Shown: in pieces, positions 25,730-33,055 of the stretch
Position numbering within the stretch: the first letter of the stretch is position 1
How the letters are laid out: the number at the start of each line of letters is the position of its first letter
Position numbers and translations under genes: made by a program
Notes under the pieces: generated by a model
Databases searched by the model: none
The model's input: only the letters and a program-made list of their open reading frames with translations
What the model was told of the DNA's origin: nothing
NCBI RefSeq assembly: GCF_014297445.1
Contig: NZ_JACORU010000003.1
Coordinates: 62,001 to 126,000 of the forward strand
Origin: Ramlibacter albus
Lineage (GTDB): Bacteria > Pseudomonadota > Gammaproteobacteria > Burkholderiales > Burkholderiaceae_C
Length of the DNA stretch: 64,000 bases
Reading direction: 5' to 3'

Positions 25730-26325
25730 TGCGTGGCCTCCACCATCACGTAATCGGGCAGCGCGGCGGGCATTGCCGCCGCCGGCTCCGCGTCTTCTTC
25801 GGGCGCGGAGAACGAGAATGTCAAATGAAAGCGCTGTTGCGCATCCCGCGAAAGCACGATTTCACGTAACTTGCGCTCGTGGAAGGCGGCCTCCGCCTCC
25901 GGGTGCAGCGCCAGGCTGAAATGCATGCGGCCGTCGAGCGTGTACATGGAAAGCTTCTTGTTGCGCACGCTGATCGTGTGGCGGTCGAAATACACCGGCG
26001 CCGTCCCGGTGAAGTTCAGCAGCGGCAGCTTGCGATCGCCCAGGCGCGCGATGTTGAACGGGCTGCCCGGGTGCTGGAAAACCTGGCGGCTGGTGCGCGA
26101 CACGGAATAGATGGCGTTGCAGGCCATTTGCGAGCCGATGTGCGGAAACCGCTCGCGCAGCATGCGGTAGGCCAGGTGGTGCAGCGTGACGCGGTTCCAG
26201 GTGCGGGTCTGCTGCACCAGCGGCGCCAGCGCATTGCACGCCTGCGCAAAGGCGGCCTGCAGCGCGATCAGGCGCTCGGTCTGCTCCGGCGTCGTGTCCA
26301 GGGCGATGGTCAGCTGGGCATTCAT
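25726..26325 (-). CDS. RuvC-less TnpB-like protein, leader gene of the secretion operon
   Basis: A 199-residue protein whose whole length matches the N-terminal half (wedge and REC regions) of IS1341/IS605-type TnpB as I recall it: TPEQTERLIALQAAFAQACN, then LHHLAYRMLRERFP and SQMACNAIYSVSR, then FTGTAPVYFDRHTISV, and MYTLDGRMHF. The RuvC active site, the bridge region and the Cys4 zinc finger are absent (only two Cys, not paired), so it cannot be a nuclease. The reading frame is intact and its TGA overlaps the ATG of the ABC exporter gene, which argues for a kept gene rather than a decaying transposon fragment. The start ATG at 26325 lies inside a 13-bp inverted repeat; a GTG at 26415 is an alternative. 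A regulatory or nucleic-acid-binding role is inference. Confidence 0.72.
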   Translation of the reverse strand: MNAQLTIALDTTPEQTERLIALQAAFAQACNALAPLVQQTRTWNRVTLHHLAYRMLRERFPHIGSQMACNAIYSVSRTSRQVFQHPGSPFNIARLGDRKLPLLNFTGTAPVYFDRHTISVRNKKLSMYTLDGRMHFSLALHPEAEAAFHERKLREIVLSRDAQQRFHLTFSFSAPEEDAEPAAAMPAALPDYVMVEATQ

Positions 26326-26360
26326 ATAGGAAGGCGGGATTGTAGTGCTTCCTATATGAA
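26321..26360. repeat. Perfect 13-bp inverted repeat over the TnpB-like start codon
   Basis: TTCATATAGGAAG (26321-26333) and CTTCCTATATGAA (26348-26360) are exact inverse complements around a 14-base spacer. The element is AT-rich in a very GC-rich region and lies between divergent genes. The left arm contains the leftward start codon (26325). It could be an operator, or an mRNA hairpin that hides the start codon. Confidence 0.8.
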
Positions 26361-26398
26361 TATCCCGGGGTCCATCCGCATTTTTCGATAATCGTGTG

Positions 26399-26695
26399 AT
26401 GCCGGACACCACCAAGCAACCCGACCCCGCCCTGCTCGCCTCGATTGCCGCCGATATCGAGGCCGGGCGGATGGCCGACGCGCAGACGCTGATCGCGCAG
26501 GTGGAGGCCGAGGGCTACGGCGGCGAAGCCCTGGCTGCCCTGAAGGAGCGGCTGCTGCGAGGCCAGTTCGCGGATGCGCTGGCCGGCCAGTTGCGTGCGC
26601 TCGTCAGCGACGGCCTGCCCCAGCCGCAGCTGCCGAAGAACCGCGCCCAGCGGCGCGCGGAAGCACGCAAGCGCACCAAGTCCGGCAAACGCTAG
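26399..26695 (+). CDS. Small hypothetical protein with basic C-terminal tail
   Basis: A 98-residue protein. The helical acidic N-terminal two-thirds (LLASIAADIEAGRMADAQTLIAQVEAEGYGGEALAALKERLLRG) is followed by a strongly basic tail, KNRAQRRAEARKRTKSGKR. There is no signal peptide, membrane segment or Cys. The tail suggests nucleic-acid or ribosome contact. The start is the ATG at 26399, with a GTG codon immediately before it. Its stop codon overlaps the stop of the convergent glycosyltransferase (CTAG, 26692-26695). I do not recognise the family. Confidence 0.68.
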   Translation: MPDTTKQPDPALLASIAADIEAGRMADAQTLIAQVEAEGYGGEALAALKERLLRGQFADALAGQLRALVSDGLPQPQLPKNRAQRRAEARKRTKSGKR

Positions 26696-27921
26696 CGGGC
26701 GAGTCCTTCCACCCAGGCCACCTGCGCGGGCAGGCAGCGGGTGAGCAGGTCGTAGCGTTCGATGACATCGGAGCGGGCTTTCGCCCCGAGGCGGCCGCGT
26801 GCAGCCGGATCCGCCAGCAGGCGTGCGATTTCGCCGGCCAATCGTTCGGGCTCGAAGAACGGCACCAGCACGCCGTTGTCGCCGTCGCGGATGGCTTCGC
26901 GCACGGGCGCCGTGTCGCTGGCCACCACTGCGCAGCCGATGCTCATCGCCTCGAGCAGGCTCCAGCTCAGCACGAACGGGTACGTGAGGTACACGTGCAC
27001 CGTGGACAGCTGCAGCAGCGCGACGAACTTGTCGTACGGCAGGCTGCCGAGGAAATGGATGCGCTTGAGGTCCTCCTCGCGAAGCCGCGGCCGCACTTCG
27101 GCCAGGAACACGTCGCGCCACGTCGTACCCTGCGGCGGCGCGCGGCCGTAGCCGGTCGCGGTGCCGCCAACGATCAGGACGCGCGCGTTCGGGCGCTCGC
27201 GCAGCAACGTGGGCAGGCTGCGCATGAACACGTGATAGCCGCGGTAGGGCTCGAGGTTGCGGTTCACGAACGTGACCACTTCGTCGGCGCGCGTGAGCTC
27301 GTGGCCGTCGAGCGCGAGCTTGACGCCGGGGTTCGGCGCGAGCGCGGCGGTATCGATGCCGTCGTGGACGACGGTGATGCGGTCGCGGAAAGGCCCCGGG
27401 AAGGCATCGGCCTGCCACCGCGTCGGCGACAGCCCCGCGTCGGCGACCTCGAAGTGCAGCAGGTTGTTGATGTTCTTCACCCGCATGCGGGGCGCCGACG
27501 CGTCGTCGGTGCCGGGAAACTCGGGGTCGAAGCCGAGGTCCGCGCCTTCGGGGTGGTAGTGGAACTCGGCGTAGATGCCCAGGCGCGCCTGCGGCCACAC
27601 GTCCTTGATGAACAGGCTCTCGCCCCAGCCGGGGTGCGCGACGATCGCGTCGGGGGTGTAGCCCTGCTCGCGCATCTGCAGCGCGGCGCGATATGCCGCT
27701 TCGCCGCGGATCACCTTCGTCTCCACGTCGATGAGCCACGGGTGGATGCCCGGCGTGCTCGCACGGCCGACGGCATACGGCACGAGGCGCACGCCGTTCC
27801 ATTGCGCCGGCTGGTTGGCCTTCATCGTCATCGCCACCACCTCGTGCCCGCGCGCCGCGAGCGCCGGTGCCAGGTGCTTGAACTGGCCGGGGAAGTTCTG
27901 GTGGACGAAGAGAAGGCGCAT
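26692..27921 (-). CDS. Family 4 glycosyltransferase
   Basis: A 409-residue GT-B enzyme with an N-terminal Rossmann domain (LLFVHQNFPGQFKHLAPALAARGHEV) and a C-terminal GT4 domain. The latter shows RNLEPYRGYHVFMRSLP, the phosphate-binding loop in VLIVGGTATGYG, and YPFVLSWSLLEAMSIGCAVVASDTAPVREAI with the EX7E-type region. It likely transfers a sugar from a nucleotide donor in the cytoplasm. It is the last gene of a leftward set with a methyltransferase and a TPR-GT41 gene, next to the S-layer-like gene. A role in decorating that protein is inference; polysaccharide synthesis is the alternative. Confidence 0.88.
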   Translation of the reverse strand: MRLLFVHQNFPGQFKHLAPALAARGHEVVAMTMKANQPAQWNGVRLVPYAVGRASTPGIHPWLIDVETKVIRGEAAYRAALQMREQGYTPDAIVAHPGWGESLFIKDVWPQARLGIYAEFHYHPEGADLGFDPEFPGTDDASAPRMRVKNINNLLHFEVADAGLSPTRWQADAFPGPFRDRITVVHDGIDTAALAPNPGVKLALDGHELTRADEVVTFVNRNLEPYRGYHVFMRSLPTLLRERPNARVLIVGGTATGYGRAPPQGTTWRDVFLAEVRPRLREEDLKRIHFLGSLPYDKFVALLQLSTVHVYLTYPFVLSWSLLEAMSIGCAVVASDTAPVREAIRDGDNGVLVPFFEPERLAGEIARLLADPAARGRLGAKARSDVIERYDLLTRCLPAQVAWVEGLAR

Positions 27922-27928
27922 GCGCGGC

Positions 27929-28528
27929 TCAGACCGGCATGTGCTGCACGGCGATCGCGCGGACTTCGTCGTGCGGGCGCTCGCGCTTCGTGGCGACGGC
28001 CCACAGGTCGAAGCGCTCGGGCCTCGCGAGCGTGGCAACGGTGCCGAAGCCCGCCTGGCGCAGCGTCGCATCCAGCACCTTCTGCGTGAACCCGCAGCGG
28101 TGCGCCATGTAAAGGTTGCCTGCCGCCATCGGCTCGCGATGGCCGTAAAGGATGTCGATGGGCGCGATCGGGCCCAGCGGCGAGTTGTACGCGGGCTCGG
28201 TCAGCTTGTCCTGCGCGACCAGCGCGCACACCGACTGCAGGTCGGGGCACGTGATCACCGCGAAGCCGTCGTCGTCCAGCACGCGCAGGAATTCGGCCAG
28301 GGCCACCGGCACTTCGTGCGCGTAGAGGTGCTCGATGTTGTGGCTGGAGAAGACCGCCTGCACGCTGCCGCTGGCAACGGCGGACATGTCGGTCATCGTG
28401 CCGACGAGGTCCGGCGTGACGGTCGGGTCGATGTCGAGGCGCAGCTCCTGCCAGTGCGGCTGGTTGAAGCCGCGTGTCGTGTGCTCCTTGTGCTTCGGCC
28501 CGCAGCCGACATGGAGGAAAGTGGGCAT
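27929..28528 (-). CDS. SAM-dependent methyltransferase (class I)
   Basis: A 199-residue protein. Motif I reads FLHVGCGPKHK at the very N-terminus. An Asp after beta 2 (RLDIDPTVTPD) and the segment AVFSSHNIEHLYAHEVPVALAEFLRVLDDDGFAVITCPD match the Methyltransf_11-like proteins found in sugar and glycan clusters. It probably methylates a sugar or a glycan end. The start is the ATG at 28528. It lies 8 bp downstream of the GT41-type gene and 7 bp upstream of the GT4 gene. Confidence 0.85.
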   Translation of the reverse strand: MPTFLHVGCGPKHKEHTTRGFNQPHWQELRLDIDPTVTPDLVGTMTDMSAVASGSVQAVFSSHNIEHLYAHEVPVALAEFLRVLDDDGFAVITCPDLQSVCALVAQDKLTEPAYNSPLGPIAPIDILYGHREPMAAGNLYMAHRCGFTQKVLDATLRQAGFGTVATLARPERFDLWAVATKRERPHDEVRAIAVQHMPV

Positions 28529-28535
28529 GCGAGGA

Positions 28536-30320
28536 TTATCCGGCAGGGCGTTGGCACCACTCGCGCCAGAGCTTCCGGTACGCGGCCTCGATGCTTCGGG
28601 CGTGAAGGGGTTCGTCGAGCAGCGGGGATCGTCTCATGCGCTCGCGCAGCTCATGCCTCAGCCGCTCCATGCGCTGCGGGTCGCGAGCGAGCGCGACCGA
28701 GATCGCAACGTACTCTTCGGGAGTGGCAGCCACGAGTTCGGGCAACCCGACGGCCTGGAGCAACGCCTTGCCCATGCGGCTGGAAAAACGCGGCGCGAAG
28801 CCGCCGCCCTCTCCGGTGCACGTGACGAGCGGCACGCCCAGCCACAGCGTCTCGTAGCTCGTCGTGCCACCGTTGAAGGGGAACGGGTCCAGCGCGATGT
28901 CGATCTCGGCGTGCATCGCCCAGAAGCGGTCGTGCGCCATCGCGCCGTACGCGTCGATGCGATTGGCCGCCACGCCGCGGTTTTCGAAGAAGCGCGCGAC
29001 TTCGGTGCGGACAGCGCCTTGGGGCAGGCCGATCGCCAGCCGCGAGCCCGGCACCTCGTGCAGGATGCGAGCCCAGCATTCCAGTGCGGGCTGTGACACC
29101 TTGGAGTAGCGGTTGAGGTGCCCGAAAGTGATGCAGCCCTTGCGCAGGTATGGCGGCGGCGCGGGCTCAGGCATGCCGGGCAGCGGGCGATAGCCCCACA
29201 TGCTGCCCTCCAGCCGCACAAGGCGCTCGGTGTAGTCGTCGTCGGTGCCTTCGGGATCGGTGACGGCGTAGGTCAGCCGCGCGTCCATCGCCGAGAGCCC
29301 CGTCGTGAGCACATAGCCGAGCCAGCTCAGCTGCACCGGCGTGGGCTTGCGCGCGAACACGAGCAGGCGGTTGCCCTCGGTGTGGCCGGCGAGGTCGACG
29401 AGCACGTCGATGCGGTCGCTGCGGATGCGCTCGGCCAGCTGCGCGTCGTCCAAGTCGGCGCATTCGACCCATTGCGACGAGGCCTGCCTCAGCCGCGAGG
29501 TCCACTCGTCCACGACTTTCGAGCTGCTGTAGCAGACGGCCTCGACCTCGTTCGAATGGTTTTCGAGCAACGGCAGCAGGAAGTACGCGACGGCATGCCG
29601 GCGCAAGTCCGGCGAGACGTAGCCCACGCGCAGGCGCCGGCCGGGGTCCCGATCGTTCTCGTGGACCCGTGTGGCGCGCAGGTGCCGGGCACAGTGCGTG
29701 TCGAACTCGATCGCGGCCCACTTGACGTCGGCAGGCCCATGCAAGTGCGAGTAGTTCAGTGCGACGATGAGGTTGGAGCGGAAAATCGGCACCTCTGGTG
29801 CAGCGGCAATCGCGCCTGTGTAGCTCTCGATGGCCTCCGTGTACCGCGCGAGACCTTGCCATGCGCTGCCGAGGTTGTTCATCCCTGCCGCGTTGCCCGG
29901 CACCAGTTGCGCGGCGCGCGCATGCGCTGCGTGCGCTTCGTGCGCGAAGCCCGCAGTTGCGAGGGCCCGGCCGGCGGCCGTGAACGCCTCGGCGGTGACG
30001 AGTGCGGCGTTCGGGAGGCTGCTGTTCAACGCGTATCCGCGTTCATAGGCCTGCGCGGCGTCCAGCCATTTCTGCTGGCCGGCCAGCGCGTTGCCAAGGC
30101 CGAACCATGATTCGGCGCGACCCGGCTCGATAGCCAAGGCACGACGCGCAGCAGCTTCGGCCTGCGGCCATTGCCTCGTCTCGATGAATGCTGCAGCGAG
30201 GTTCGCGATGTACAGGACTTCGTCGGGCTGCGCCTCGACGGCGAGTCCGAGTTCGCCGATGGCCTCTTCATGCCGGCCTGCCTGCCAAAGTGCCAAAGCG
30301 GCTTCGTAGTGCGCGTTCAT
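28536..30320 (-). CDS. TPR protein with GT41 (SPINDLY/O-GlcNAc-transferase-like) domain
   Basis: A 594-residue cytoplasmic protein. Residues 1 to about 205 form TPR units (EVLYIANLAAAFIETRQWPQAEAAARRALAIEPG, AGMNNLGSAWQGLARYTEAIESYTGAI). The rest is the GT41 catalytic region: RLRVGYVSPDLRRHAVAYFLLPLLENH, VDLAGHTEGNRLLVFARKPTPVQLSWLGY, CITFGHLNRYSKVSQPALECWARIL and DPFPFNGGTTSYETLWLGVPLVT. GT41 enzymes glycosylate Ser/Thr (or Asn, HMW1C-like) of proteins. It sits directly downstream of the S-layer-like gene, from which it is separated by a terminator, so that protein is a plausible substrate. The enzyme class is firm; the target is inference. Confidence 0.9.
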   Translation of the reverse strand: MNAHYEAALALWQAGRHEEAIGELGLAVEAQPDEVLYIANLAAAFIETRQWPQAEAAARRALAIEPGRAESWFGLGNALAGQQKWLDAAQAYERGYALNSSLPNAALVTAEAFTAAGRALATAGFAHEAHAAHARAAQLVPGNAAGMNNLGSAWQGLARYTEAIESYTGAIAAAPEVPIFRSNLIVALNYSHLHGPADVKWAAIEFDTHCARHLRATRVHENDRDPGRRLRVGYVSPDLRRHAVAYFLLPLLENHSNEVEAVCYSSSKVVDEWTSRLRQASSQWVECADLDDAQLAERIRSDRIDVLVDLAGHTEGNRLLVFARKPTPVQLSWLGYVLTTGLSAMDARLTYAVTDPEGTDDDYTERLVRLEGSMWGYRPLPGMPEPAPPPYLRKGCITFGHLNRYSKVSQPALECWARILHEVPGSRLAIGLPQGAVRTEVARFFENRGVAANRIDAYGAMAHDRFWAMHAEIDIALDPFPFNGGTTSYETLWLGVPLVTCTGEGGGFAPRFSSRMGKALLQAVGLPELVAATPEEYVAISVALARDPQRMERLRHELRERMRRSPLLDEPLHARSIEAAYRKLWREWCQRPAG

Positions 30321-30325
30321 CTCAT

Positions 30326-30356
30326 AAAAAAACCCCGCCCTTGCGGGCGGGGTTTT
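30326..30356 (-). terminator. Intrinsic terminator of the S-layer-like gene
   Basis: On the minus strand, CCCCGCCC pairs with GGGCGGGG around a 4-base loop, flanked by A/T runs that end in a T-tract. It lies 44 bases after the stop codon. It is a strong textbook hairpin and insulates the highly expressed gene from the GT41 gene. Confidence 0.9.
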
Positions 30357-30399
30357 CGAACTGACCGAGGCCGTGAAGCCCCGGAACTGTCGTGGTCGA

Positions 30400-32799
30400 T
30401 CAGACGAACACGAAGTCGCTGGCGGTAACCGTGCCAGTGACGCCCGTGATGTTGATCAGCATGTCGCCGCCGGCAGCGGTGATCGTGCCGTCGTTGTTCA
30501 TGTCGATCGCCAGGTAGGTACCCGCGGCCAGGCCGGCGGAGACCACGACCAGCTTCGCAGCCGGCGTCGCAGCGGCGCCACCAGCAGCCGCACCGGCGCT
30601 GGCGTAAACCTGCGTCAGCGTGTCGGCCGTCGTGATGGTCGTCGTAGCGGCCATCGTCACGCCCGTCAGAGCGGTGCCGGTGAAGTCGGCCGCAGCCGCG
30701 CCCACCAGGCCGATCTTGTCGGTGCCGGCCACGAAGTCCGTGATCTTCACGATCTGCGCGGTACCGGAGGACTGGACCTTGCTCGTGAAGCGGAACTGGT
30801 CGGCCCCGTCACCGCCGGTGACGATGTCGCCCTGGCTCACGTTCGTGCCGAACAGGATGCGGTCGGCGCCGGCGCCGCCCACGATCTGGTCCGCACCGTC
30901 ACTACCGAACAGCGTGTCGGCAGCGGCGCCGCCAGTGATCTGCACACCGTTGTTCGTCACGGCGACGCCAGCGGCGAGGCCGGCGCTGAACGAAGCGGCG
31001 GTCATGTTCAGGCTGCCGGTCAGCGCGGAGGCGTTGATCTGGTCGGCCGTCACGGCGCCAACGGTCACGTTGTTCGCACCGGTGAAGTTCACGACTTCCG
31101 GAGCGGCCGTAGCCGTCAGGGTGATCGTGCCCAGCGTGTTGGTCGCACCCAGGGCGCCGTTCGACGCGACGTTGATGGTCTCGAACCCGGTGCTGGCGAT
31201 CGTGTTGTAAGCCAGGCTGCCGGTGGTGTCGGCAACGCCCAGGTTCAGGTTCAGCACGTCGTTCGTTGCGGAACCGCTGGAGTTCACCGTTGCCGTACCG
31301 GCTTGGCCGGCGCGCAGGTTCAGGCCAGCAGTGCCCGCACCGTAGTTGACCGTGTAGCCGGCGGTGCCGGTAGCGGCCAGCGTCAGCTGCGTCGCGCCGC
31401 CGAAGGCAACCGGCAGGTACACGTTGGTAGCCGCCGCACCCGTGGCGTTGACGTCGGTCGCCAGCGAGAGGATCTCGAGGTTCGACAGGTTCGTCTGGTT
31501 GCTCGTCACGTTGACCGCGGAAACGGCGTTCATCGAGATCGTGTCGTTGCCCGCGGCACCGTTGTACGTGTCGGCGGTCGTGTAGTTCGCGCCGAGCGTG
31601 AGGGTGTCACCGTTGGCCGAGCCGGTCATGCGGACGTTGTTCGCCGCGCCGCTGGCGTTGACGGTCAGCGTGCCCGTGCCGGTCATGCCGGTCGCGTCAA
31701 CGGTGAGCTGGTTCGTGCTCACGCCGCTGGACAGCGACAGCGAACGCGTGCCGGAAACGTTGAACGTGGCGCCGGCGGAGTAGCCGTCGACGTTGATGCG
31801 GTTCGTGGACGGGCCCGTCGTCGTGACGTTCACGATCTCGTAGCCGGCCAGGCTCAGGGGGATGAAGCCCGGGACCAGCGTGGCAGCCTGCGACAGGTTC
31901 ACGGCAACCGTGTCGGCGGTGCCGGCGATGGAAGCAGCGGTGTTCGTCACGATCAGGCCGGACTGGGTGGCGTTCAGCGAGATCGACGACAGGACGGTGC
32001 CGAGGTTCGTCAGCGTGATGTCACCACCGGCGGCGCCGTTGGCAACGCTCACCGACGTCAGGCCGGTACCGTTGGTCATGTCCAGCGTCGTGGCGCCGGC
32101 AGCCGTGGCGTTGACGGCCAGGTTCTCGATGCTGGTCAGCGTCGCGGAAATCGTCTGCGCTGCGCCATTGTTGAAGCCCGCGTTCAGGGTGTCCGTGCCC
32201 GCGCCGCCGTTGACGGTGTCACCGGTGTTGATGGTCTGGAAGAACGTGCCCGACGGCGTGTTGAAGAACAGGTTACCGTTGATGTTGTCGTTGCCGGACG
32301 TGCCGGTGACGATGTCGCCGGCGTTCACGGTCAGGGGCGACGTGGTCGTGATCGAACCCAGGGTCTGGGTCTGCACGTTGTTGGGGTTCGAAGCGTAGAC
32401 GTACGCGTTCGTGACGGACTGGTTGAACGTCTGGGCGACCGTGCCGAACGTGGCGTCGGTTTCCAGGGTCGTCAGGATGTTCATCGCGTTCAGCACGACG
32501 ATGCCGCGCTGCGTGGGGTACGCGGCGAAGGCTTGGGTCAGGGCCGTCTGCAGGGCGGTGTACGAAGCGGCCGGGATGGTCGTCGCGGTGATGCCCAGGT
32601 TGGTCAGGACGCTGGTCGCGAGGAGCGAGTCGCTCACGGTCGCGAACTGGTTGCCGATCGTCAGCGCCAGGTTCAGCGTGCTGGACGCGCCAGCCACGCC
32701 GATCAGGTTGTTGTAGATCGGGTTGCTGGGAGCCTGGCCGTAGAAGGCGATGTAAAGCTGAACCGCAGCTGCCGGTGCGCCAAAGATTTGTGCGGGCAT
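30400..32799 (-). CDS. RTX/S-layer-like beta-strand repeat protein, probable type I secretion substrate
   Basis: A 799-residue protein, rich in Thr, Ala, Asn and Gly, with no Cys, His or Trp and very few Lys: typical of S-layer and other secreted arrays. Residues 10-137 are a module shared with the C-terminus of the RTX protease. The middle is a long run of beta-strand repeats (TLTVNASGAANNVRMTGSANGDTLTLG). RTX calcium repeats (GGAAADTLFGSDGADQIVGGAGADRI, GGDGADQFRF) lie near residues 640-690. The C-terminus ends in DFVFV, an acidic residue followed by hydrophobics as in known type I export signals. No Sec signal. ATG 32799 has AGAGGAAG upstream, a promoter and a strong terminator, which suggests high expression. 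Confidence 0.88.
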   Translation of the reverse strand: MPAQIFGAPAAAVQLYIAFYGQAPSNPIYNNLIGVAGASSTLNLALTIGNQFATVSDSLLATSVLTNLGITATTIPAASYTALQTALTQAFAAYPTQRGIVVLNAMNILTTLETDATFGTVAQTFNQSVTNAYVYASNPNNVQTQTLGSITTTSPLTVNAGDIVTGTSGNDNINGNLFFNTPSGTFFQTINTGDTVNGGAGTDTLNAGFNNGAAQTISATLTSIENLAVNATAAGATTLDMTNGTGLTSVSVANGAAGGDITLTNLGTVLSSISLNATQSGLIVTNTAASIAGTADTVAVNLSQAATLVPGFIPLSLAGYEIVNVTTTGPSTNRINVDGYSAGATFNVSGTRSLSLSSGVSTNQLTVDATGMTGTGTLTVNASGAANNVRMTGSANGDTLTLGANYTTADTYNGAAGNDTISMNAVSAVNVTSNQTNLSNLEILSLATDVNATGAAATNVYLPVAFGGATQLTLAATGTAGYTVNYGAGTAGLNLRAGQAGTATVNSSGSATNDVLNLNLGVADTTGSLAYNTIASTGFETINVASNGALGATNTLGTITLTATAAPEVVNFTGANNVTVGAVTADQINASALTGSLNMTAASFSAGLAAGVAVTNNGVQITGGAAADTLFGSDGADQIVGGAGADRILFGTNVSQGDIVTGGDGADQFRFTSKVQSSGTAQIVKITDFVAGTDKIGLVGAAAADFTGTALTGVTMAATTTITTADTLTQVYASAGAAAGGAAATPAAKLVVVSAGLAAGTYLAIDMNNDGTITAAGGDMLINITGVTGTVTASDFVFV

Positions 32800-32913
32800 T
32801 TATCTTCCTCTAGAAGGTTAATGAAGAACTAAACCAGTTAGACCGAGGGCCAAGAGCTTACCTTCGTGAGAAGACAAGCCATTGAGTCCCCGACCCTGAC
32901 AAGTTCGCGGGGC

Positions 32914-32941
32914 ATTATCACACAGAGGTCTTGCGACCCAA
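32914..32941 (-). promoter_or_regulatory. Candidate extended -10 promoter of the S-layer-like gene
   Basis: On the minus strand TGTGATAAT (32922-32914) gives an extended -10 (GATAAT). TTGGGT (32941-32936) stands 16 bases upstream as a weak -35. The predicted leader is about 105 nt. It is the best promoter-like sequence in the 256-bp gap. Confidence 0.5.
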
Positions 32942-32991
32942 GCGGACTGTTGCCCTTTGCCAACTTGGTGCCGAAGTGTAGGTTCGGCCAC

Positions 32992-33018
32992 TGACCCGGG
33001 ACAAGTGACCCGGGTCAC
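32992..33018. repeat. Tandem TGACCCGGG boxes with a 14-bp palindrome
   Basis: TGACCCGGG occurs at 32992-33000 and again at 33006-33014. The second is part of the perfect palindrome GTGACCCGGGTCAC (33005-33018). The pair lies between the OMP gene stop (33056) and the S-layer promoter, about 50-75 bp upstream of its -35. An operator is likelier than a terminator because no T-run follows. Confidence 0.6.
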
Positions 33019-33055
33019 ACGCTCCTGCAGATTCCGCGGCATGCGAACCGACGGC

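Noticed and set aside
25726..26325. Active insertion sequence or complete TnpB nuclease
   Set aside because: No RuvC motifs, zinc finger, TnpA gene or element ends are seen; the gene is embedded in an operon.
30400..32799. CRISPR or DNA tandem repeat array within the S-layer-like gene
   Set aside because: The repetitive appearance is at protein level (Thr/Asn/Gly strands); no constant direct DNA repeats with regular spacers are present.
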